Origin: Tragulus kanchil
Taxonomy: Eukaryota > Chordata > Mammalia > Artiodactyla > Tragulidae
Assembly (NCBI GenBank): GCA_022376925.1
Contig: JAIOJX010000032.1
Location: forward strand, 207,076,939 to 207,140,938
Length of the DNA stretch: 64,000 nucleotides
Reading direction: 5' to 3'
The position numbers were made by a program, and so were the translations under genes. The notes beneath the pieces are model-generated. The model made no database searches, was not told where the DNA came from, and saw only the letters and a program-made list of their open reading frames with translations. Of the stretch, positions 1 to 9,066 are shown piece by piece (the stretch's first letter is position 1; each line of letters starts with the position of its first letter).

Positions 1-74
1 CCGAGCAGAAGAGCCGCACCAGCTGCCCCAGGGCCGCCTGTACCAGGGAGGGCTCCAAGCCTGCCAGGGTAATC
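1..74 (-). CDS. PAPLN: PAPLN coding exon 19 (partial), start of first Ig-like region
   Basis: After a CCCAG acceptor just right of position 74 the minus strand reads ITLAGLEPSLVQAALGQLV and continues to a Cys at the window edge. This matches the papilin segment that follows the SSSYR end of the Kunitz exon. Phase fits: the previous exon ends with AG and this one supplies the G of Arg. The donor and the rest of the Ig domain lie outside the window. Confidence 0.85.
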
Positions 75-561
75 CTGGGAAGGTGGGAGGGAGGAGCTCA
101 GGGCGGCCAGCACCAGGGACTCTCCCTTCATGGGTGTGTCCCCATCATGGGTCCCTGAGGGCCAGCGGGGCCCGTGGAAGCCAGGCTCCAGAAGCCTGTG
201 GAATCAGGAATCTGCCCTCTCCACCCAGCCCCCCAGAGGCCCCCGGGCATTGCATCCTCAACCCATTCCTGAAAGAGCACAGAATATGGACCTCCCTAGT
301 GGTCCAACGGATAAGAATCCCCCTGCCAATGCAGGAAACAGGAGCCACGTGCCGCAGGACAACTAAGCCCACACGCCCTAGAGCCTGTGCTCTACAACGA
401 GACTGTAGACCCTGCTAGCCAACTAGAGAAAAGCCGGCAAAGCAACGAAGACCCAACACAGCCAAAAATAAATCAGTCTAACGGAGGAAGGCCTACTGAC
501 CTCAGGGTTTTGGCTCCAAAGGCTCAGCCCCGAGCCTGGGCCTCCGAAAGGCAGGTCTCAC
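75..561. other. PAPLN intron 18 (numbered by coding exon)
   Basis: Short intron between the Kunitz exon and the first Ig exon. Its main content is a CHR-2-like SINE at about 287-475. No other signal seen. Confidence 0.7.
287..475 (+). mobile_element. CHR-2-type tRNA-derived SINE
   Basis: Diverged copy of the cetartiodactyl SINE whose consensus begins with a CCCTGGTGGTCCAGTGGTTA-like head. Here the head is CTAGTGGTCCAACGGATAAG, followed by the usual AACTAAGCCCACA, GTGCTCTACAACGAGA and AGACCCAACACAGCC body segments and an A-rich end. Confidence 0.75.
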
Positions 562-1039
562 CTGTAGGAGGAGCTGTGTGAAGGTGGCGCTGGTCGTCCA
601 GCATCTCCGCTCAGTCCGGGGGCGCTGGGCCCCAGCTCCTGGCCCCAGGGCCCTTCTCCAAAGTCCTGTCTGTGGTCCATCGCCCCCGGCCCAGGCTCTT
701 GGTCCCGCCACCGGAGGCCACCAGAAGGCAAAGGCCTTCTCTGGACCGTGGGGCCCGTCCCATGCCGGCTGGCCTCCTGCTGGGCCCCAGGACCATGGCC
801 ACCACCATCTCTGTGGGTGTTCTGGCCGGAGGCCCTGGACTCAGATCGGTGGGGCTCGTGCTGGGGACCGCGACAGCTGCTCACACACTCCTCCTCAGAG
901 ACAAAGTTATTGGCGTTGCCGTGGCAGCCGCCGTACCAGAAGCGGTTACACTGGCCCACAGAGGCGATGAAGTACCAGCGGGCGCCCCAGTCCCTGCAGG
1001 AGCCATGGGCGCTGGGCAGCAGGCACCGCACAGGGTACG
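562..1039 (-). CDS. PAPLN: PAPLN coding exon 18: Kunitz domain and Ser/Gly/Pro-rich linker
   Basis: This 478-bp exon lies between a CCCCGCAG acceptor and a CTACAG/GTGAGA donor. It starts in phase 1 with AYPVRC and carries a complete Kunitz (BPTI) domain. The six cysteines are spaced 8, 15, 7, 12 and 3 residues apart, with the WYF and FWYGGC core motifs. Kunitz domains typically block serine proteases; papilin's is C-terminal to the TSP1 block. The residue after Cys2, the P1 position by BPTI numbering, is Arg. About 100 residues of Gly/Pro/Ser/Gln-rich linker follow and end in HSSSYR. No stop or frameshift is seen and the exon is single-copy. Confidence 0.95.
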
Positions 1040-1895
1040 CTGCGGGGGCAGGAAGGATGCAAGTCACCAGGACGCAGTCATAAAGCTGCAAATGCGGCCC
1101 AGGACTCGGGAGCGAGGCCCGTCCCCGCTTATGGCGCACATCCCCACAACTGCCCGGGCCCCTGACCAGGCCTGGGGACAGACAGCCTCTTCACTGCCCT
1201 GCCCTGGGACCCCAGCAGCCCCCAGAACCGCCTATCCACCTCCACCCCCAGAACTGGAGCCCTCCAGAGGGTCAAGGCCAGGAAATGCCTGGATGGGCTC
1301 CACCGGACCCAGGCCCCAGCCCCAGGGCTAACCCTTGACATGATTTGCTTATAAGCAGGACCCAGCCCTGCACCCCCAGAGGCTGCCAAGATGCCCAGTG
1401 AGGAGCCCAGCCTTGTTCCCAGGGCCCTTCAGCCACTTGGAACCTTCACCAACCCCCAGCCTGCCCGTCATAATCACCTTCTCCCACCCCGGCACGGTCC
1501 GCTCCCTCTCTGTGTTCGGATGGGACCACACAGGCGTCTGCTTAAAATCTACCCAGCTGCCCAGCCTCCTGCAGACCCAGCCCCTGGCTTCCAGTACTCC
1601 CACGATGATTCCCGCCTGGACTCCCGCCTCACAGCCTTCCCTTGGGGGCCCATCCCAGGCAGGGTAGGCACCCCGTCCATCCCAGCCAGGCCGCCCTGAG
1701 TGCAGACTCGGGAGCGAGGAGGATCACCTGGCTCCGTCCTCTGGCCTGGCACCTAGCAGGTGACCAGTAAGTATTTGTGGAAGAAATGAGCAAGAACCAA
1801 GCCAGGAGGAGGGCCGGTGGCTCTGGGTGGGGTGGCCAGCACAGGGGGACGAGAGCCTACTCCCCAGGAAGGACAAGGAGGGGACACCCACTCAC
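1040..1895. other. PAPLN intron 17
   Basis: GC-rich intron with no recognised transposable element. From 1463 onward it is part of the first duplicated unit. Open frames here lack any recognisable domain and appear to be GC-driven. Confidence 0.6.
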
Positions 1896-2001
1896 CGTAG
1901 CCGGGCTGGCCCACACAGCCTTCCCCAAGAGGGCCTGCCGCAGAGGCCACGTTGTCATAGCAACAGCCGAACTGGGAGCCCCGGCACTCACTGGGCTCAT
2001 G
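1896..2001 (-). CDS. PAPLN: PAPLN coding exon 17 (left copy): third GCC cassette
   Basis: 106-bp exon from a GGGCAG acceptor to a CTACG/GTGAGT donor, phase 0 to 1. It reads HEPSECRGSQFGCCYDN and continues through GPLGEGCVGQPGY. It holds the cassette that begins GCCYDN and ends GEGC, immediately before the Kunitz exon. The same exon lies at 2999-3104; only one copy is likely to exist in the genome. Confidence 0.93.
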
Positions 2002-2367
2002 CTGCCCGGCCTGGGGCTGGTGGGCCTGGGGGACCTGGGGAGGAAGCCAAGGGTCGGGAAGTTGGAAACAGATCTGGCTCTTGGTGGGGACTCAAGGCGG
2101 CCAGGGGAGGGTGGCAAGGAGAGAGGGGGATAGAACGGTGACCCCATGGAGCATAACCCCGGCCCTGGCACAGAGCAGACCCAAAAGGCCAAATGAACCC
2201 CCAGCCCGGGCCTGTCGCTAAAGCCTGTACCCTTGAGGGGATGGCCCAGGCCAGCAAGCTTCAAGGACCTCCTTCCTCCAAGGTCAAAGCTACCAAGAGC
2301 CCGTGTCGCAGCGGCACGGAGCAGGCCTGGGGGCTGGACTCGTGCCCTCAGGTGGGCAGACACTCAC

Positions 2368-2481
2368 TGAGGAGGCCACCGCTCCCGATCTGCTCCCGGT
2401 GGTGTCGCGTCCAGGGGCGCTCACACAGCCAGCTTGATGGGGCCCTCTGCCACAGTCACCCCGTCAGGGCAGCACCCGAAC
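2368..2481 (-). pseudogene. PAPLN: PAPLN coding exon 16 (left copy), broken by a 1-bp deletion
   Basis: Same exon as 3471-3585 but 114 bp instead of 115. A C is missing from the GGGGCCCC run on the plus strand near 2441-2448, so the reading shifts after VAEGP. Splice sites are unchanged. It lies about 120 bp from a contig-like junction and the adjacent copy is intact, so this is probably sequencing error, not gene decay. Confidence 0.88.
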
Positions 2482-2998
2482 CTAGACAGACATCACACAG
2501 CCCTCCCTCACCGCCCAACCCCACCCCATGAGGGACCCAGACCGGCCAGACCCCAAACCCCTGAGGCCCGTCATAATCACCTTCTCCCACCCCGGCACGG
2601 TCCGCTCCCTCTCTGTGTTCGGATGGGACCACACAGGCGTCTGCTTAAAATCTACCCAGCTGCCCAGCCTCCTGCAGACCCAGCCCCTGGCTTCCAGTAT
2701 TCCCACGATGATTCCCGCCTGGACTCCCGCCTCACAGCCTTCCCTTGGGGGCCCATCCCAGGCAGGGTAGGCACCCCGTCCATCCCAGCCAGGCCGCCCT
2801 GAGTGCAGACTCGGGAGCGAGGAGGATCACCTGGCTCCGTCCTCTGGCCTGGCACCTAGCAGGTGACCAGTAAGTATTTGTGGAAGAAATGAGCAAGAAC
2901 CAAGCCAGGAGGAGGGCCGGTGGCTCTGGGTGGGGTGGCCAGCACAGGGGGACGAGAGCCTACTCCCCAGGAAGGACAAGGAGGGGACACCCACTCAC

Positions 2999-3104
2999 CG
3001 TAGCCGGGCTGGCCCACACAGCCTTCCCCAAGAGGGCCTGCCGCAGAGGCCACGTTGTCATAGCAACAGCCGAACTGGGAGCCCCGGCACTCACTGGGCT
3101 CATG
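2999..3104 (-). CDS. PAPLN: PAPLN coding exon 17 (right copy)
   Basis: Second copy of the exon at 1896-2001 with the same acceptor, donor and coding content (HEPSECRGSQFGCC...). It sits between two copies of exon 16, an order that no normal transcript could use without skipping. Confidence 0.9.
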
Positions 3105-3470
3105 CTGCCCGGCCTGGGGCTGGTGGGCCTGGGGGACCTGGGGAGGAAGCCAAGGGTCGGGAAGTTGGAAACAGATCTGGCTCTTGGTGGGGACTCAAGG
3201 CGGCCAGGGGAGGGTGGCAAGGAGAGAGGGGGATAGAACGGTGACCCCATGGAGCATAACCCCGGCCCTGGCACAGAGCAGACCCAAAAGGCCAAATGAA
3301 CCCCCAGCCCAGGCCTGTCGCTAAAGCCTGTACCCTTGAGGGGATGGCCCAGGCCAGCAAGCTTCAAGGACCTCCTTCCTCCAAGGTCAAAGCTACCAAG
3401 AGCCCGTGTCGCAGCGGCACGGAGCAGGCCTGGGGGCTGGACTCGTGCCCTCAGGTGGGCAGACACTCAC

Positions 3471-3585
3471 TGAGGAGGCCACCGCTCCCGATCTGCTCCC
3501 GGTGGTGTCGCGTCCAGGGGCGCTCACACAGCCAGCTTGATGGGGCCCCTCTGCCACAGTCACCCCGTCAGGGCAGCACCCGAAC
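3471..3585 (-). CDS. PAPLN: PAPLN coding exon 16 (intact copy): second GCC cassette
   Basis: 115-bp exon between a TCTGTCTAG acceptor and a CCTCA/GTGAGT donor, phase 2 to 0. With the AG from exon 15 it reads R-FGCCPDGVTVAEGPHQAGC, then a Ser/Thr/Gly-rich tail ending GAVASS. It then joins HEPSEC of exon 17. This is the copy to use for the gene model. Confidence 0.93.
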
Positions 3586-4104
3586 CTAGACAGACATCAC
3601 ACAGCCCTCCCCTCACCGCCCCAACCCCACCCCATGAGGGACCCAGACCGGCCAGCACCCCAGGACCCAGGCTCTGAGGCTCCATGAGCTGGGGGCTGAC
3701 CCGGTGAGGATCCGAGCGGGAGACAGGGGTCCCCTGTGTGCAGGGTGAACCACTGTGCAGCCCCCAGGCTCCTCCACGTCCACTCACCAGCTAGGGGCGC
3801 CCCGGCAGGGCAACGGGAAGACAGTAAGTAGAGCTGAACCCTTAATAAATGACAGATCCTCAACTCCCACCACCCACAAAACCAAGGTGGGGAAATTCAC
3901 CGGAGTGTCCCCAGATACCAGGTTCCCAGGGAGCTCTTACAAAATGGAAGCATCTGGGAGGTGGGGCAGCCGAGAAGATGAAAGGAGCCCACCACTTACT
4001 GCCCCTCCACCAACCAGGAGTCGGGAAGGAAGGGAACATATTGCAGCACCTTCTGTGTGCCAGGCTCCATGTGGTTTGGTTCCTCCTCACTGTAACCCCA
4101 GCCA

Positions 4105-4230
4105 GTGGCTGTCATTGTTCCCAGTTCTCAGCAGAGAAAGCCAAGATCAGAGGGGTTAAGTAACTTGCCCCAAGTCACACAGCTGTTCAGTGTCTGAGCT
4201 AGGAATCACCCCAGACTTCTGGCCGCAGAA
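4105..4230 (+). mobile_element. MIR SINE fragment
   Basis: Contains the MIR core signature (GGGGTTAAGTAACTTGCCCC, then AAGTCACACAGCT and a GAGCTAGGAAT-like element). Ancient mammalian SINE inside a PAPLN intron. Confidence 0.75.
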
Positions 4231-4404
4231 TCTTGGCTCTGAGCACCATAGCCCCTGAGGAATGGGAGCCTAATTTGGATCAGAGAGCTAGAATCATATC
4301 CTACTTGCCTTCCCAGAGCCTCAGGCTACATCTCAACAGGCTCACTTCTGCAGAAAGAGCAGAGGTTTTTAACCCCACCCAGCAGGTGAGGGCAAGGAGA
4401 ACAC

Positions 4405-4715
4405 ACCAGTCAATCTTAAAGGAAAATCAACCCTGAGTATTCACTGGAAGGACTGATGTTGAAGCTGAAGCTCCAATACTCTGGCCACCTGATGTGAAGA
4501 GCTGACTCACTGGAAAAGACCCTGATGCTGGTGAAGACTGAAGGCGGGAAGAGAAGGGGGCAACAGAGGATGAGAGGGTTGGAAGGTATCATCGACTCAA
4601 TGGACATGAATCTGAGCAAACTCCGGGAGACAGTGAAGGACAGGGAAGCCTGGCGTGCTGCAGTCCATGGGGTCGCAAGGAGTCAGATACGACTGAGCCA
4701 CTGCACAGCAGCAGC
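4405..4715 (+). mobile_element. BovB LINE 3' end fragment
   Basis: Ruminant-specific sequence running from CCAGTCAATCTTAAAGGAAA through GACTCACTGGAAAAGACCCT to CATGGGGTCGCAAGGAGTCA and ACGACTGAGCCACTG. It encodes a decayed fragment of the BovB reverse-transcriptase C-terminus. It is a good marker that the genome is ruminant. Confidence 0.85.
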
Positions 4716-4912
4716 ACGTCGAGGGGCTCAGCAAGAGGAAGCCAAGTCCTCAGTCTTGCCCTGATGGGCAACTCAGGGACACCATCCGCGGAATCCCGCT
4801 CCTGAGCTCTGCTGACCCCTCCTGCTCCCCTGAGCAGAGACACCGCGCCACCCGCCGGACACGCCCCCTGAACACGCACCGTCCCTCTCTGATGGGAGGA
4901 GGACGCACCCAC

Positions 4913-5168
4913 CTGCTCTGCTGACATGAGGCCCCAGGGCAGCCTTGCCACTGCGGCCCAAGAGAGGCGGTGTGGCCGTCGGGGCAGCACCCGTGCGGGC
5001 TGTGTCTGCAGTCGCGGGGCCCTGAGCCCAACCGCAGGGGCTGCCGGTGGGAGGCGAGCTGCGGAGACGGGGCGGGGCCCGGGGCCGACAGCGGTGGGCT
5101 CCGGTCTCCTCTGGGGTTACCCTGCGCTGAGGGCTGCTCCTGGGGTGCCCACCATGGGTCTCTGAAGT
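4913..5168 (-). CDS. PAPLN: PAPLN coding exon 15: linker and first GCC cassette
   Basis: 256-bp exon from a CTTTTTAG acceptor to a GAGCAG/GTGGGT donor, phase 1 to 2. It begins DFRDPWWAPQEQPSAQGN, passes through a Pro/Ser/Arg-rich linker and reaches DCRHSPHGCCPDGHTAS and GPQWQGC, then CQQS. This start was chosen over a pyrimidine-rich AG at 5058 because only 5168 keeps phase with exon 14 and recovers the DSRGQWWA-like segment known from human papilin. Single-copy. Confidence 0.88.
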
Positions 5169-5300
5169 CTAAAAAGAAGGAACAAAAGACCTGTGATGTC
5201 TCCACCGACTCTCACCCTCCATCTCAGTGCACGTCAGACCCACCTGCCCAGCCCTCCTCCTCCAGGGCCTGGGGCTGGGGGCTTCCGCCACGCGTCTCAC

Positions 5301-5381
5301 CTGAGGCGGAGGCCTCCCGTGCGCCCAGAGACGTCCAGGGGTCCCCAAGGCTGTTGTGCACGTCCAGCATGCTGGGGACCT
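5301..5381 (-). CDS. PAPLN: PAPLN coding exon 14: short post-TSP1 linker
   Basis: 81-bp exon, phase 1 to 1, from CCCTGCAG to GCCTCAG/GTGAGA. It encodes EVPSMLDVHNSLGDPW followed by TSLGAREASAS. It links the last TSP1 repeat (HLPP) to the GCC-cassette region, as EVPSM does in human papilin. Confidence 0.9.
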
Positions 5382-5559
5382 CTGCAGGGAGCCGGGGCGG
5401 TCGGGGTGCAGAGGAAAGGCCGGCGGAACGCAGGACAACGGACACAAAAAGGAGCAGACTTGTGGTTTTTTAAACACCCCTCCCAGGGTTCAAGAGAGTC
5501 TTTCATCACATAGAAAATGTTCATGTCACGTGATCAACAAAGAGAAAAGCCGCGTATAA

Positions 5560-6720
5560 AGAGAGCGTGTATGTTTGACTCCAACAACATAAGACAAAAA
5601 ATGGTAACGCCAACATTTTTAATTGGATTAATGAAAACATTATCCAAGTTTTAAACAGGCGAAGAACGTGAACATATCCTTTTCCAAAGAAGACACACAG
5701 ATGGCCAACAAGCACGTGAAAAGATGCTCAACATCATCGGCCACTAAGGAAGAGCCAACCAGGGACTTCCCTGGTGGCTCAGTGGTTAAGACTTGGCCTT
5801 CCAATGCAGAGGGTGCAGGTTCAACCCCTGGTTAGGGAGCTAAGATCCCCCACATGCCTCGTGGTCAAAATAAAAGAAAACCAAAACCATTAAACAGAAA
5901 CAATACTATAACAAAATAAATAATAAAGATTTTTTTAAATATTAAAAAAAAACCCTACTATTTAAAAGAAAATTCAAAAAAAACCACCTATTTAAAAGTG
6001 AAAAAAAGGAAGAGCAAACCAGAGCCACAAGGAGACCGCCTTCGCCGGCAGTAACAAGCTTCTAATCAGAAAGACTGAGATAACAAGCGCGGGCGAGGAG
6101 GCGGACCAGCTTGAACCTGGCACACTGCTGGTGGGAATGCAGAGTGGCACAGCCACCGTGAAATCAGCCTGGCTGCTCCTCACAAAAGTGAGAGTTACCA
6201 TATAGCCCAGAAATTCTGCCTCTAAGCATACACCCCAAGAGAAGTGAACACACACACCCACACAGAAACTCCTCCAAGAATGTTCCTACCAGCATTATTT
6301 GTTAAAGCCAAAAGGTAGAAACAACCTAAATATCCATCAATAGATGCATGGATCAACAAATTGTGTACACCCATACGACTGGATGCAATTCAGCATAAAG
6401 AGGAATGAAGCGCTGACACGTGCCCCACCTTGGGCGGACCTCAGACTCGTCCTGCTAAGTGAAAGAAGCCAGACGCACAAGGTGTGCAATTCCTTTTATC
6501 CAGTGGACCTAGAACTGGCAAGTCCACAGAGACAGATCCGGTCGTCAGGGAAGGCGATCAGGGTCAATGGGAAGTGCGCGAGTGATGGGTCCAGGGTGCG
6601 TTGATGGGGTGAGAACACTTTTGCAGCTAGACAGCTGGTGGTCGTACAACCTCGACAACGCAATACACTGGAGCACGCCATGCACGCAAAGGTGGAGACT
6701 GTGTTAGTGAATGTCACCTC
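5560..6720 (+). mobile_element. L1 LINE 3' region, interrupted by a CHR-2 SINE
   Basis: L1 ORF2 3' motifs are readable: CCAAAGAAGACACACAGATG, ACATCATCGGCCACTAAGGA, CACTGCTGGTGGGAATGCAG and TTACCATATAGCCCAGAAAT. The element is old and broken, with no usable frame. A CHR-2 SINE at about 5762-5862 splits it. The segment from 5716 on is repeated in overlap 2. Confidence 0.8.
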
Positions 6721-7911
6721 AATAAAAAAAATCCCCCATTAAAAACAACTGAATTAAACAGATGAGGACGTAATTACAAAACATGAGCCGTGGAGCTCAG
6801 GGGAGTGAAAAGATGCTCAACATCATCGGCCACTAAGGAAGAGCCAACCAGGGACTTCCCTGGTGGCTCAGTGGTTAAGACTTGGCCTTCCAATGCAGAG
6901 GGTGCAGGTTCAACCCCTGGTTAGGGAGCTAAGATCCCCCACATGCCTCGTGGTCAAAATAAAAGAAAACCAAAACCATTAAACAGAAACAATACTATAA
7001 CAAAATAAATAATAAAGATTTTTTTAAATATTAAAAAAAAACCCTACTATTTAAAAGAAAATTCAAAAAAAACCACCTATTTAAAAGTGAAAAAAAGGAA
7101 GAGCAAACCAGAGCCACAAGGAGACCGCCTTCGCCGGCAGTAACAAGCTTCTAATCAGAAAGACTGAGATAACAAGCGCGGGCGAGGAGGCGGACCAGCT
7201 TGAACCTGGCACACTGCTGGTGGGAATGCAGAGTGGCACAGCCACCGTGAAATCAGCCTGGCTGCTCCTCACAAAAGTGAGAGTTACCATATAGCCCAGA
7301 AATTCTGCCTCTAAGCATACACCCCAAGAGAAGTGAACACACACACCCACACAGAAACTCCTCCAAGAATGTTCCTACCAGCATTATTTGTTAAAGCCAA
7401 AAGGTAGAAACAACCTAAATATCCATCAATAGATGCATGGATCAACAAATTGTGTACACCCATACGACTGGATGCAATTCAGCATAAAGAGGAATGAAGC
7501 GCTGACACGTGCCCCACCTTGGGCGGACCTCAGACTCGTCCTGCTAAGTGAAAGAAGCCAGACGCACAAGGTGTGCAATTCCTTTTATCCAGTGGACCTA
7601 GAACTGGCAAGTCCACAGAGACAGATCCGGTCGTCAGGGAAGGCGATCAGGGTCAATGGGAAGTGCGCGAGTGATGGGTCCAGGGTGCGTTGATGGGGTG
7701 AGAACACTTTTGCAGCTAGACAGCTGGTGGTCGTACAACCTCGACAACGCAATACACTGGAGCACGCCATGCACGCAAAGGTGGAGACTGTGTTAGTGAA
7801 TGTCACCTCAATAAAAAAAATCCCCCATTAAAAACAACTGAATTAACAGATGAAGAGAGAGAGCAGATGATGAGGACGTAATTACAAAAAAACATGAGCC
7901 GTGGAGCTCAG
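5716..7911. repeat. Tandem overlap 2: 5716-6804 repeated at 6805-7911
   Basis: Direct adjacent copy at a spacing of 1,089. It includes L1 and CHR-2 sequence. Copies are near-identical until their ends, where the second has an extra GAAGAGAGAGAGCAGATGAT-like stretch near 7850-7870 that is missing or collapsed at about 6760. Confidence 0.96.
5762..5862 (+). mobile_element. CHR-2-type SINE head nested in L1
   Basis: Starts GGGACTTCCCTGGTGGCTCA and carries a tRNA B-box-like GGTTCAACCCCTGG. Inserted into L1 sequence; second copy at about 6851-6951 through overlap 2. Confidence 0.8.
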
Positions 7912-8149
7912 TGGTGCGCAGCTGTCTGGCACACAGCTCCTCAGCCTTCCCGTGGGATTAAAACTTCTCCTCGTCTCTTGTCCAACTTGGCAAATTTACT
8001 AAGTATCACAAACAGAACCATTAGAATGGGTGAATTTTATGGTGTATTATATTTAACCACCTTAATAAGGCTCTTAAAAATATTCTTCATCACAATATGT
8101 TAGAGAAGAAATGCAAAAGGATGAGTAGATAAAATCAGGACAATAGAAA

Positions 8150-8460
8150 TTTTTTTAGATGCCCAAAATACTACTAGCAAGATACCCCAAAATGCTCAAC
8201 AGTGACTATAAGACAGACTCGGAGACACGGAGAACAGAGCTGTGGTGGCCAAGGGGGAGGGAGGGAGTTTGGAATTGGCAGAAGCAAACTATTACATACA
8301 GAATGGATAAGCAACAAGGTCTTGCTCTATAGCACAGGGAACTACATGCAATATCCTGGGATAAACCATAGGAGAAAAGAATATGAAAAAGGATGTATAT
8401 ATGTGTATACATGTGTATGTATATGCATATATAACTGAATCACTTTGCTGTACCACAGAA
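8150..8460 (+). mobile_element. L1 3'UTR fragment
   Basis: Artiodactyl L1 3' end with AGCACAGGGAACTACATGCA, a TATATGTGTATACATGTGTA low-complexity tract at about 8393-8437 and TGAATCACTTTGCTGTACCA. Repeated at about 9251-9561. Confidence 0.8.
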
Positions 8461-8837
8461 AATAACGGCTGGGATCAAGGGCAGTTTAAGTTTCCATATG
8501 CTACTTTTCTAACTTCTCCAGATTTTCCACAGTGAACATACATTATTTTTATAATTATGAATTTAGCAATGAAGGTTTCTTTCCTTCACAATTCACTCTG
8601 GCCTGAAGTTCTCATTCGGCTTCCTTTCTTCCTGCCTACATGAATGTCTCTCTGGGGCAGGCTTAGGGCCCCCTCTTCCAGGAAGGCATCCAGGGGAGGC
8701 ACTGGGACCCCTAGTGGCTTTCGTGAGCTAGACTTGTAAAACCTGAGGATCCTCCTTCTCCAGCAGACTAAAGGCCAGGCCCAGGCTCAGGAGGCCTCAC
8801 AGGGCCTCGCCATTACTGCTACCCACCCTTCGTGCGG

Positions 8838-9066
8838 ATGTGAGAGTTGGATCATAAAGAAGGCTGAGCATCAAAGAACGGATGCTTTCAAACTGTGGTG
8901 CTGGAGACGACTCTGGAGAGTCCCTTGGACAGCGAGGAGATCAAACCAGTCAATCCTAAAGGAGATCAACCCTGAATATTCATTGGAAGAACTCACGCTG
9001 AAGCTCCAGTACGCTGGCCACCTGTTGCCAAAAGCCAACTCATTGGAAAAGACTGATGCTGGGGGG
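8838..9066 (+). mobile_element. BovB 3' fragment (cut at a junction); fuller copy 9939-10290
   Basis: BovB text includes GAGAGTTGGATCATAAAGAA, TGGTGCTGGAGACGACTCTG and AACTCATTGGAAAAGACTGA. The right copy continues to GTGGACATGAATTAGAGCAA. The left copy stops at the overlap junction. Confidence 0.85.

Larger units (their letters stand above)
1463..3652. repeat. Tandem overlap 1: 1463-2565 repeated at 2566-3652
   Basis: Direct adjacent copy at a spacing of 1,103 (1,104 after a 1-bp indel). It contains PAPLN coding exons 16 and 17. The end of the first copy (about 2500-2565) is degraded relative to 3600-3690. The first copy of exon 16 is frameshifted and the second intact. Confidence 0.97.
3586..4912. 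other. PAPLN intron 15
   Basis: Holds the degraded end of overlap 1, a MIR at about 4105-4230 and a BovB 3' fragment at about 4405-4715. Around 3790 a GT that resembles a donor follows CTAGCTG, but no papilin-like coding sequence is joined to it. Confidence 0.6.

Noticed and set aside
3790..3863. An extra PAPLN exon ending at CTAGCTG/GTGAGT near 3790
   Set aside because: The upstream reading (LLSSRCPAGAPLA) has no papilin counterpart, and exons 15 and 16 already join in phase without it.
5058..5168. Exon 15 of PAPLN starting at 5058 after CTCCGCAG
   Set aside because: The pyrimidine tract is good, but phase would not match exon 14, and the DFRDPWWA segment conserved with human papilin would be lost. 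The CTTTTTAG acceptor at 5168 fits both.
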